NCBI GenBank assembly: GCA_946965045.2
Contig: OX337228.1
Span: 2,666,001-2,730,000 of the forward strand
Reading direction: 5' to 3'
DNA: 64,000 nt
Origin: Epithemia pelagica
Taxonomy: Eukaryota > Bacillariophyta > Bacillariophyceae > Surirellales > Surirellaceae
Shown here: positions 43,106 to 53,327 of the stretch, in pieces
Numbering within the stretch: position 1 is the stretch's first letter
Layout: every line of letters starts with the position of its first letter
The notes under the pieces: model-generated
Seen by the model: only the letters and a program-made list of their open reading frames with translations
What the model was told of the DNA's origin: nothing
Databases searched by the model: none
Translations under genes and position numbers: made by a program

Positions 43106-43888
43106 GATTCGTTTGGTTTTATGTGATCGATCTTGTTCGATCTTGGTGTCACTGCAGGGAATGGTGGTGATGGGTTATGGTCGAACTGGTTCTCTTCCTC
43201 AATTGCAAACTGCCCGAAGTTGATCTGTCAATCCCATTCTTCGAGAGTGCTCCTTGCTCCTTGCCATCACCCACATCTTTCCAGATTTTTGCGAACATGA
43301 CACATGACTCTTTGTACTGTCTGACTGTGACTGGATAAAGAAGGATGAGACATCTGTTCGCTTTGTCCCCAAAAAAGACACGACACCCCATGCCCATGCC
43401 CCTGGGCGGTTCTCGATTTTCGAATCCCGCACCCCGCACATCATTTTTTCTTGAGTCGCGGATCTCCCTGCGCGGCCAAAGGGAGACTTTAAAAATTCAA
43501 ACAAATAATGCGACAAACAGTGGCATCAAGTTTTCTCCCCCACCGACACTGATGATGATAGAATTGATGATGCATCAACATCAATCGACCGAACTCTTGG
43601 GTGCAACCGAACGAATTCTGATGGGGCATTTGCAACCAACAAAAAAGTTCTGCCATCATCATCCCCTTGCTCTGATTTTCGGGTGATGATGTGCCGATGC
43701 CAAGCCATCACAAAACACGTCAATCCATGTTTAGAGACCATCCTTGCTTTCAACAGTGTTTCTACAAGAGATTCCTTTTGGATTAATTGAGTGGCGTCTC
43801 TTCCCGTCCAAAGAAATCCCATTCATTCATTTAAACGTCTGGTCCAGGTTTTGCAAGCTCCTCGTTGAAATAATTTTGTCTTGAAAGT
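43106..43888. other. Intergenic region upstream of the secreted-protein gene
   Basis: About 780 bp between divergent reading frames. Several short overlapping frames exist on both strands but none has a recognisable motif. It should hold both promoters. Confidence 0.35.
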
Positions 43889-44903
43889 ATGAAAGTGTTT
43901 TACCCTCTTCATTTCCTCCCTCTGTCTCTCTTTCTGAACAGCATTGTTGTTTGTCAAGGCTACCTGGCACAGCCATCAAGTCACCCCAACTTGAAGCAGT
44001 TTGCCCAGGCTCAATTGGGTAAATTGATGGACATTCGCTTTGTCGTACAATCCAAGGCTCAAACTGCGGCCACCAACCGCAATACCAACAAAAGCAATGA
44101 CAGCAATAACTTTGCCTTGCAAGGTCCGCTGGTTCGATTTGTCGATCAAGTCCGGGGTAACATTTTAAAGGCCATGCCAGTGGCCAATGGTCCCAATCGT
44201 CGCTTGTCATCTGGTGTCAAGTCCTTGGATATTGTCAAGGATGGCTTTGTCGCTGACATGAATGGTATGAAAACCATTTCCTTTCAAAATGGAAGCTGGG
44301 AAATGGCCTGGAAACAAGGTCAGAGATCTGGATCTCTTATCTGTGCCTTTGATTTGCCCCAACACGTAAGGAACACTTTCTGTAGGCTCCTCAATGGCTC
44401 GAAAACAGCAAACCTCTCATGGGTGCTTTTCTCTTGTTGAACAGGTGTCTCGGAATCATGCTTCACTTCCTGCCTGTCATGTGTTTACGCAGTTTTTGGT
44501 ATGGACCCAGGAGGGACTGGCCGAGGACCAAGCCTTTGGACGTTCCATGCAAGAACAAATTCGTCAAGCCGAACAGGACAAACTCGATGCACGAATCAAG
44601 TATATGGAAACGACCAATCCCATTACCAAGGCCAAGTACGTACGCGCCATGTATAAGGCCATGGAAAATGTTCACAATTTTCCCAAGTGTGACCATATTC
44701 CCATGGACGATTCCCAACTCGTCCAACTTGACAATGGACTTGTCTTGGCCAAGAGGGGAACCGTCTGGACAACGTCCCGTAAAGCAAGAAGCTTTTCGTT
44801 TTGGGGCAGTCGACCCACTAAGGCTGGATATGCCACCATTAATCTGGTTGACAACCAGGAAGAGGGTGTGGTGAACACAAATAATCCTTCTTTGGCACCC
44901 TAA
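43889..44903 (+). CDS. Uncharacterised protein with N-terminal signal peptide
   Basis: Two exons: 43889-44365 and 44445-44903, with a 79-bp phase-0 intron (GTAAGG donor, ACAG acceptor), giving 311 aa. The N terminus is a clear signal peptide (MKVFYPLHFLPLSLFLNSIVV then CQG). The mature part has no other membrane segment. It includes amphipathic helices (QAFGRSMQEQIRQAEQDKLDARIKYM) and a segment with conserved-looking charged residues (PITKAKYVRAMYKAMENVHNFPKCDHIP). I do not recognise a family. Secretion or plastid import are both possible. The two parts align in frame and both show coding character. Confidence 0.65.
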
Positions 44904-45206
44904 AACCAAAAGAGTTTTTCATGTTATCCAGGCACCTCACGCATTCAAGAAAATATTTGTCATTCTGTTCCTACCATTGTGGTGGACCAAGGACGTTGCC
45001 ATGTTGTATATTCCTAGAATCATATCCCAGAGCCCTATTTTGACTTCTTCAGGCTTCCAGGGGCCCATTCTCTTGCCACACTGTCTAAATCCATTCTCCA
45101 GCCCACAGCCGTTTCTGTATATCTCGCTGCCTTACATGTTCTACTTGCACAAGCACAAGAGCCCAAAGTTGTTCATACTAAATTGCACTAGCCAAGTAGA
45201 CATTAT
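44904..45206. other. Convergent intergenic region
   Basis: These 303 bp between converging stop codons show no gene. Confidence 0.35.
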
Positions 45207-48200
45207 CTAGAGCAAGTCTGTCATCTCCATTTCCTTTCCATTCTTCGCAGCAGATTCAAACGCCGATTTTGAGCCAATGACAGCCACAGACGGGTTCTTG
45301 ATTGATTTCAAGCGGTTAGCGAACTCTCGAAAGTCTTCAGGTGTGGTGCTCAGAACTTGGTTTCTGTAGTTTTGACGGTATTCGGCGCTTTCATTGATCA
45401 GCCATCGTTGATACGCTGTCGCCCCCTTTTGGTCAGGCTGCAAAGCGCCGTCCATGTCCCCAATGGTTCCAATAATAGCCGTCGCCAGGATATCCGGGTC
45501 AGCCTCCATGGCATCGGCAGTCGCCATAACTGCATCCGCCGCGGCATCGTACACATCGAGCGTGTTTTCAAGATTGGGGTCACGATAACTCAAGAATGTC
45601 AAAAATCCAGAAAACGGGGAGAAGGTACAGAACCCACCATATGCACCTCCCATCACACGAACGTGATCCCATAGATAGCTTGTACGCAAGAAGCGTGCAA
45701 CAACGGCCGCCGATCCTGGAATTTCTTCGCCTTCATCGTACAAAAATCCCAACTTTCCGACAAAGTTGACTTGTGTCGGGACGACGAAACCTTCATCAAT
45801 GACTGGAAGAATTTCTTCCATGCGCTTCCTAGCCTCTGGAACCCATGGATGAACCTCTGAGTAGAAATCAATCGGCTTCTCTCCATCGGCTTTACCGGGC
45901 AATTCTTTCAAAAAGCTGTCTACCGAAGGCTGGATCTTCTCCATCACGGCAGAATCACCCGTAATGTCAAGAATCATGGAACCGCGAGCATAGGACTCAT
46001 CTAACAAAATGTTTCGAATATTTTCCAGTCGCTTGCTGAGGGCAGGCCAGTCGTTTTCAGCTTGCTCCAAAAGCTCCTTAAGAGTGTCCAGATATGAGAT
46101 GCCCCCTTGAATTTCGTCAAGGTATCCGGCAACTCGGTAGCGTGCCCTCATTCGAGTGCTAGCCATGGAATGTCCAGCTCCGAGGATACGCGACTCCATG
46201 CGTGATCGGCTCTCTTTCAAGAGCTCAATAACCTTGCTTTGCGAATCGATGTTTGCGTCCGTCAAGATCAAGCGGAAGATGGACAAAAGTTCATCAACCT
46301 TGTCACTGGTGGCCTTGCCTTGTACCACAAGTTTCGTTTGCATATGTTCTCCGGCTGTAGACGCACTTTGCTCAACGCCAGTTGGATGAACAGCTGTTGT
46401 CATCAAGTTTACATCGACTCCACCGGTGTGAGTGCCAATCTTTCGGGAAAGTTCGACCGAGTCAAGATCTCCCGCTCCTGTCTCCGTCATGATCTGTGTA
46501 AACAACGGAAGCAAAGGTCCATCATCGAACGGCACACGAGAGAGATCCACAGCCAAGCTCATCTGCATATATCCAACAAAGAATGTGAGATAAACCCAGA
46601 TGCGATGGGATATCAAAATGATCTCTGTCACTTACGTAGGCAATACCCGAGGTGGAACCCAATTCATGGCGAACCACAGTAACTCCTGAGTCCTTTTCGT
46701 TGTCAGTCACTGCAATGGGAAACTCTGAAGCTTCTTTCTTCAAATCCTCCAGAGTCAAGGACGGAATCGTTGCGCGAGCTTCTGGAGGGTCCTCTGCAGC
46801 CTGCAGTGCCTTCAACTCAGTAGTCTTTTGGATGATATCTTCCAAATCACTGTCGTCCAGTTTACCCTTCAAATCAGCAAGACGGCCCGCTTCTTCCTTG
46901 AGTTTCTCTTCTTCCAATGTTTGCGAGGGCGCCAACTCCACGGTGGAACGATGAGAGTTGTCGACAAGGAACCTTTGTACAGCGTCTTGGAACACCTTAG
47001 ATCCATTCGCGGCAATCTCTTCCTTGAGTTGACGAAGGCTCTCTTCAAATTTGAGCGCTTCAGTTGGTGAGTCCTCATACAGCCACTTGGACATGGAGCC
47101 CAGCATAAACATTAGACCCTTTGGGAATGATCCTGTATTGAACTCTCGCATTTGGAATTCAATGGTATTCAAGGACGCAGTAATGTCATCGGCATCAAAG
47201 CCATCCTTAGCAACCTGCTCCAATGTATCCAAAATAAGCTTTTCCACGTCCTTGGTTTTGTCGCTAGGGACACCCTTTAGTCCGACCGAAAAGGTTGCCT
47301 GCAAGAGCTCATCGCTCAAACCACCACCAGTAATGGCTTCACCGAGCCCACTTTCCAAAAGGGTCTTTCGGAGTTTGGACGACGTTGTCCCCATGAGCAA
47401 ATGGTCCAATACTCCTAGTGTGAGTTCATCGAGGCGTGAAAGCTTTTCATCGTTCAGAAGCCAGTTGACGTTGATCATGTGTGTGGGAGCCTTATCCGTG
47501 TTGCTGCCTACTGGGTAGTATTCAATCTCCGTTTTGGGTTCCTTGTAGGTTTTTGATTGCCATGGCACAAAACTCTTTTCCTTGCTAATGGGAGAAAATT
47601 CAAACTCCCGAAGATACTCATCCACAATTTCGAGACGGTCGTAGACATTGTCGTCTCCACTGAAATAGATACGCGAATTGGCCGGATGGTAAAACCGTTC
47701 GTGGAATTCCACAAACTGCTCAAACGACAAATCGGGAATGACAGTAGGGTCCCCGCCACTGTCCACTCCATAGGTAGTGTCGGGGAAGAGAGACCGCTGC
47801 GAGGCTCGGTTGAGGAGAGAATCGGGGGAAGAGTAGACTCCCTTCATTTCATTGTAGACAACGCCCTTGTAGGTGAGTGGATCCTCTTTGTTTTCCAATT
47901 CCAAATGCCACCCCTCTTGAGCGTGCACGTTCGAGTCTTTGACGGCACGAGGGTGCAGGACGGCGTCCATATACACATTGATGAGATTGTAAAAGTCCTT
48001 GACATTTTGGGAGGCCACGACGTAGCATGTTCGATCGGGGTAGGTAAAGGCATTCAGAAAGGTTTGAAGACTACCTTGCAACAATTGCAAAAATGGATCT
48101 TTGGTGGGATACTTGCGCGATCCACACAGCACACTATGTTCCAAAATGTGTGGGACACCCGTCGAGTCCTCTGGAGGAGTGCGAAAGGTGATACCAAACA

Positions 48201-48636
48201 CTTTATTGTCATCGTCGACCGAGACGGACAAGAGTTCGGCCCCCGATTTTTTGTGACGAAACCAGGTACAGTAAGCACCGTATTCCTCAACGACATCCCG
48301 TTGCACCACTTCAAAGGCGGGGTGAGTAACTTCCAATGTCTTGGCCAGATCCGTCGTTGTCAGGGACGCAGCATCGCTGGGCACCGTGGCCGACAAAACC
48401 GATGATGCCTGACGCACAGCGTGTCCTACTCGTTGCGACCACCGAGAGGGTCTCGCAAAAGGACCCACCATTGAATTGGTTCGTGACGTAGAATCTACGG
48501 ATGAAGACAAGAATGGAAGACGAGCTGCCGAGACCAATCCTCGAGACGACTTCGAGGCCGACGAAATAACGGTAAAGGCTGTCACCATGCCCACTTTTTG
48601 CTTACTCAATACAGCCATACTGACTACGGGGAACAT
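45207..48636 (-). CDS. PREP: Presequence protease (PreP, M16C metallopeptidase)
   Basis: Two exons: 48636-46636 and 46562-45207, with a 73-bp phase-0 intron (GTAAGT donor, GCAG acceptor), giving 1,118 aa. The enzyme degrades cleaved transit peptides and other short peptides in mitochondria and plastids. The inverted zinc motif is in GVPHILEHSVLCGSRKYP, with the distal Glu in GVVYNEMKGVYSSPD. The second half has the non-catalytic M16 repeats (FDDGPLLPLFTQIMTETGAGDLD, RVMGGAYGGFC). Length fits PreP. The start is uncertain: 48636 is the first ATG of the open frame; ATG 48618 (MAVLSKQK) is as likely. The leader is Ser/Arg-rich, as for organelle import. Confidence 0.92.
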
Positions 48637-49816
48637 TGTCCAAAAGACGCTGAGGTTGATAGAAAACAAGAGAACATGAATTTCGTTAGAGAACAATTAC
48701 ACACAGGGAAGTCCTCCGTTCCCAGTTGGCCGTACCGTCGAAGAAGAGACTGGGATCTTTTCTGCAACATATGGGAGTGCCACTCTTGGATTTCAATTTC
48801 CTTACTCCCTTTCTCCTTCTTTACAATGTGATTGTCAATCTCTTTATCCAAAGACTGCCTTACTGTTTCAGGGTTGTCAGGATAATGAGAGAGAGGCGGA
48901 GAAGAAGAGCAAAGAACGACAGCAGCCAACACAGCAATGGGAATGGATCATTCAGCTTCTGTTGATATCTTGAGCTGTCGGAACAAATACCATATTGTCA
49001 AAGATGATGTCAGCAGCTTTCAGCATCATAGCTCATAGCGGTAGGCAGAGTCAGATGTTCAGTACCACTGTCAGTCAGGATTGTGTAGACGCGTTGGGGT
49101 GTTGGTGCTCACTCCGACGACGCTCCACGCGCGCGAGACACGCGATCTTTTCGGAAGATCCACTCCGTCTGCACACGAGACACACGAAGGACAAGGCCAC
49201 AATGACCATGGAATTTCGAATGGGGAGATGAAAATCGTGTAATGTTTAGACAGAAAGTGCTTCATTCCTTGTAAGTTTCGTTTCATTGAGCTTGGTTCGT
49301 TCGTCGCTATGAACGCAATTAGGAATCGGAGGGGTCAGTTCACCCATTGGCCACGCATCCTTACTAGGCGCCATTTTCTTCCAACCTGTGAAAATGACAG
49401 TTTTCCAATGGATGCTATACCAACGATGTCCCCGCTTTTTTCTTGCCTCCATTGATCGACCTCTGCGCAGACAATGCGTCGAATCGATACTGGTGGTGGT
49501 GAGACCCAAAAAAGCGCAATTCTTTTGAAAAAAGGGAGAGAGCAAACTGGCGCATTTGTTATCCACGCTTGGCTCTCTGGGAATTTCAAAAGCGACACTT
49601 TCTTCTTCTTCTTGGCGCACGTGTGCAGTCTCTCATGACTTTGTGGTTTTGCCGTTCACTCACAATCTCGAACGAACGTTGACTCCTCCAGTACAAGCTA
49701 CAACACAAATACTCAATCTTTGATGGTTGTGGACGGAATGGGAAAACAGATATTACTACAGACAAATATTGGTTTGACAGGGAGGCTGTCACCATTGAGC
49801 CGTGCGTGTCATTTCG
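48637..49816. other. Long intergenic region without a convincing gene
   Basis: About 1.2 kb between two minus-strand genes. A minus-strand frame at 49246-49620 (124 codons) lacks an ATG at its upstream end and shows no recognisable motif, so I do not call it. No tRNA-like or repeat structure was found. Confidence 0.4.
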
Positions 49817-50930
49817 CTATGCATTGTTCAATTCCTCCATCATTTGTCTCCACGGAACTTTCCCCACCCCACGTCGCAACACTTTTCCATTGTTGGCAAT
49901 CACAATGGCGATTCCTTCTGTCTTTGCCTTTTCGCCATTTTGATTCACAGCATCACTGATTTCTCCCCCGATGTACTCCTCCCATCCATCGCCCACGGGT
50001 CGGGCCACATACGGTTGGTTCTCGTACATGGCTGGGCCTCCATCGACGCCAAATCCAGTGCCACTCGGCTTGCTCTGTTGCTCCGCCAGATCCACATCGG
50101 TTTCGTAGGGTATCACCAGGACATTGCTCATGGCAAAATCCATTTTCAACAAATTGGCACCAACCAAGGCATTTCTGCAGGCCTTTTTGGGACCTGCTAC
50201 CAGAATCATGTGTTGTTTGGCGGCACTTTGAAGCTCCCTCACATTGGCTTCCACCGGTTGGCCATCCTGGCTCACCTGAAGACTCAGTGACAGAGTTCCC
50301 AGCAGCTTCTCTCGCTCGCGCATTCCTTTGACAACCGATTGTTGCTCCTTCTTCTTTTCAATCTTTTCCTGAATTCCCTCTTCCAACTCCGCCTGCTTAT
50401 CCAAGTCAAATTTTGCCAGTAGACCAAAGGCTGCGACCGCCCCAAAATCAATCGCCAAGTTCAAATACTAGTATTGTTCCATTGGATGGTAGGAGTAGCA
50501 TAAAAGTACTGGATAAGTTTCTTCATACCCAAGGGGGCCAGCATACGCATTTCCGTGCCAAACTCACCTCTGTGTTGAGATCGACGTCCGATCGGGCGCC
50601 GGACATGGCCGCAAGGGTTCCGGATAGTGTAATGAGACCGCCCAAGAGAGCGCCAGATCCACAGGAAAAGTATAAAAAGAGCCGTACTGTTCTCCATGGA
50701 GCGATGGATTCCGAAAGCAATCGATTGCGGACGTTTTCATCTAGCCCCGATTTTGTTTTCTTCTTCTCCTGCACCATGAACCGAGGACTCGCTTCCCTCC
50801 GAATGATTGGGCTGAGGACTGGATCGGTGGCGCGGATTGATGGACCGTTCCTTTGTGTCAACGGCACCAAAGAAAATGCACGGCAGTGAACGAAAAGAAG
50901 GAACAGACCGAATAGCTTCATCATCATCAT
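49817..50930 (-). CDS. LPA1-like plastid membrane protein (DUF3493-type)
   Basis: Two exons: 50930-50568 and 50467-49817, with a 100-bp phase-0 intron (GTGAGT donor, CTAG acceptor), giving 337 aa. The leader begins MMMMKLFGLFLLFVHCRAFSL, a signal peptide ending in an RAF-type plastid motif. The segment RLFLYFSCGSGALLGGLITL and, after the join, LNLAIDFGAVAAFGLLAKFD form two hydrophobic helices. They resemble the domain of the Arabidopsis protein LPA1, needed for photosystem II build-up. A charged coiled region (AELEEGIQEKIEKKKEQQ) follows, then a soluble C-terminal half. The plastid location is well supported, the LPA1 link only moderately. Confidence 0.68.
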
Positions 50931-51036
50931 GGTCGATACATTTATTCTCGTAATTTCTACAATAGACCCGCCCTGACACTTGTCTCGTTGAGAAATCTGA
51001 ATCTGATCTGAGCTGTCTGCGTGGTTTGAACTCGGA

Positions 51037-51117
51037 TGAACGAAATCTCCCCTACATTAGTCTAAGTCTGGGGGTGACCCCTTATAATTTTATCTTTTAT
51101 CGCTCTACTTTTGTTCA
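51037..51117 (+). repeat. 5' LTR, 81 bp
   Basis: Starts TGAACGAAATCTCCC and ends TTTTGTTCA. It contains a TTATAATTTTAT stretch that could act as a TATA element. It differs from the 3' LTR at one position (G here, A there). Confidence 0.9.
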
Positions 51118-51118
51118 G

Positions 51119-51131
51119 TTTATCAGACCCA
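51119..51131 (+). promoter_or_regulatory. Possible primer-binding site
   Basis: Just inside the 5' LTR, TTTATCAGACCCA resembles the initiator-Met tRNA primer site of Copia elements (TATCAGA core). The match is partial. Confidence 0.4.
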
Positions 51132-51145
51132 AGTTTATAAGCACC

Positions 51146-51529
51146 ATGGGAATGGCAAGGCCTGGGAAGGCAGAGAATCTCCAGGTCGACCCTCATTTCA
51201 TAACACATGAATCGACCTCCGTGCGGCTTGGGTTGGAAGAGGGGCCACGGAATCGATGCACCATGGTCTTGTTTGCGGAAACAGACCGCTCATTCCGGGA
51301 TGCGTTGTCCGATACTACAGAGCGTGTCGCAGTCACGGGAACCACGGTTCATGGACGCATGATCCTCTCTACTCCGCTAGGGAAAACAGAATGCAAACGG
51401 AACGCAAGCGACACCGCCAAAAGATACTACTCCCGAACGGACGAATTCCTCAATTATACACAAATCGCCATTGTCCATCCTAAAGAACCCGGTGCAGGTA
51501 ATACGCGCAAAGATCATCTTCGCTCATAA
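51146..51529 (+). other. Open leader frame of 127 codons between 5' LTR and gag
   Basis: An ATG at 51146 opens a frame (MGMARPGKAENLQV) that ends at 51529, 46 bp before the gag start and in another frame than gag. It shows no recognisable motif. Because it would lie upstream of gag in the RNA it could reduce gag translation, or be non-coding. Confidence 0.3.
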
Positions 51530-51575
51530 TTCTCACTTTGCGTTGCATTTCATCCATTAAAGCGTTTCGTCGACA

Positions 51576-53327
51576 ATGGCAGCCGTGGCGCTTCGACAAG
51601 CATTTCAACGGCTTGGATTCCCGCAGGATACAGCCAACCATATGACAGATGCGGCAAATGGCGAGGGGATGGAATTGGATCACCTCCGGGATTATTCAGA
51701 CAACGATGTTGAAACCTTATGCTCGGCATTAAAGAAACCAGGCGGATTGATTGCTGATGCGGCGGGGAACATGATCGTCAACCCTGGATTAACAGTACCA
51801 CATCGTGCCGAGCGGAATTTGAAGTTGTTGTGTTACCTTTGTCGTCATTACAGTCGTACCAGTCGTACCGTTGACTCCGGATCCATCCAATTGGCACTGT
51901 TGAATCCCATGGTGGCGTTGAAAGCCGAAGAGGATGACCATGAGGACCCCAGCACGCCCATGACACTCGCACGCGCAGTACCCGAGACAATCACAGAATT
52001 CATGGCCAACTGGCCTGAGCATCTCAGCCAATATCGTGGCCAGACTGGTGTCCCTCTTTCATATGTCATTCGTACCGAACAAAACCCGAAAGCCGAAGCA
52101 GACGACCCGGCATACGGACAAGCTAACACCGTTTATCACTCGGCATTGCAAGAAATGGAAGCACGAGCCCCAATTACGGGTGCTACCTATGATGCAGACA
52201 ACTCTCGTTTGTGGGTTTTATTGCAAGCGGCAGTTATCGAACACCGCAACGTCTACAATTGGATTTCCTCACATGCACGGAACCAGAATGGATACGCAGC
52301 TTGGACTGCATTCGTTGCGCATTATCGTGGTTCGTCTGCCGTGGAAAATATCGTTACTTCGTCCAGAGCTAAATGCCTCCAACTCCGATACACGGGAGAG
52401 AAACCTCGTTTTACTTTCGAACACTATGTTTCTTTGCACCAAAAGTACCACAATGACATTCTCACAGCACGACCGGCAAGCGCATGGGATGATTGGACTC
52501 GTGTCCGTCAATTGACTGATGGCATCCATGCAAACCATATGATGGCCGGCATTGCAGCGATCAAAGCCAATCCTCATTATCGGACCAATTTCGACGACGC
52601 TGTGAACCTCCTTCGAGACTTTGTGATTCAGACTAACCCTACTGCACACAATATCAGCAACGTTCAGCATGGCGGACGTGGCGGCGGTGGTCGTGGCCAT
52701 GGTGGTGGACGCGGCGGAGGACGTGGAAATCGTGATGGAAGAGGACGTGGTGGAGGACAACATGGTCGTGGCGGACGCGGCGGCGGCTTCCATCCCTACC
52801 GTGGTGGTGGCAGAGGCGGTCGTGGCGGTCGGCAACGCGCTCGACGGGATGCACGAGGCATTTTAATTCCCGAGGACCGCTGGTACACACGCAAAGAGTG
52901 GGAGGAATTGCGCCAACAGCCCGGAGCCACACAGCATGTCCAAGAAATGCGAAACCAGCGTTTGAATCGTGACACACAGGCTGTACAAGTCCAGAATCAC
53001 ATCCTGGCATCTATGGTTTCTAATTTGGATGACACTCCTCCAGCGCCACACGAGCGAGACCCTAACAACTTTTACTCTTTCCTATCTCCGCGACAGCGAA
53101 TCAATGCAATGGCCCTAACTCACCGTGACAGCTATAGTGGTGTATTTTGTGACATGTTTGAAAACCAGCGACGCGCGCAAAATGTTAATGCTATGGCCCA
53201 GAATCCCTTTGTTTTACCGAACCATTTGCGCGAACGTCCTGAAATTGCCATGATGCAGCGACAAGGCACCCTCAACCAGCCTCCTTTGCTCATGCCTCCT
53301 CCTCCTCCTCCCCGAGGTGGACACTGA
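51576..53327 (+). CDS. Retrotransposon Gag-like protein
   Basis: This frame of 583 aa starts at the ATG at 51576. The N-terminal two thirds are helical and gag-like. Residues about 365-430 are an RGG-rich tract of repeated GGRG units, which could bind RNA. No CCHC zinc knuckle is present, so the RGG tract may take its place. It ends at TGA 53325-53327, and pol follows in the same frame with no frameshift, so this stop either is a read-through signal or has interrupted a fused gag-pol. Confidence 0.85.
   Translation: MAAVALRQAFQRLGFPQDTANHMTDAANGEGMELDHLRDYSDNDVETLCSALKKPGGLIADAAGNMIVNPGLTVPHRAERNLKLLCYLCRHYSRTSRTVDSGSIQLALLNPMVALKAEEDDHEDPSTPMTLARAVPETITEFMANWPEHLSQYRGQTGVPLSYVIRTEQNPKAEADDPAYGQANTVYHSALQEMEARAPITGATYDADNSRLWVLLQAAVIEHRNVYNWISSHARNQNGYAAWTAFVAHYRGSSAVENIVTSSRAKCLQLRYTGEKPRFTFEHYVSLHQKYHNDILTARPASAWDDWTRVRQLTDGIHANHMMAGIAAIKANPHYRTNFDDAVNLLRDFVIQTNPTAHNISNVQHGGRGGGGRGHGGGRGGGRGNRDGRGRGGGQHGRGGRGGGFHPYRGGGRGGRGGRQRARRDARGILIPEDRWYTRKEWEELRQQPGATQHVQEMRNQRLNRDTQAVQVQNHILASMVSNLDDTPPAPHERDPNNFYSFLSPRQRINAMALTHRDSYSGVFCDMFENQRRAQNVNAMAQNPFVLPNHLRERPEIAMMQRQGTLNQPPLLMPPPPPPRGGH

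Noticed and set aside
43345-43822. Several short frames between the carrier-like frame and the secreted-protein gene
   Set aside because: They overlap each other on both strands and none has recognisable motifs or a supporting context.
49246-49620. Minus-strand open frame of 124 codons
   Set aside because: It has no ATG at its start, only a short ATG-initiated remainder, and shows no family motif; coding cannot be supported.
52660-52860. GGY-rich DNA repeat as a CRISPR-like or minisatellite array
   Set aside because: The repeats follow codon structure of an RGG tract within gag and vary as coding sequence does.
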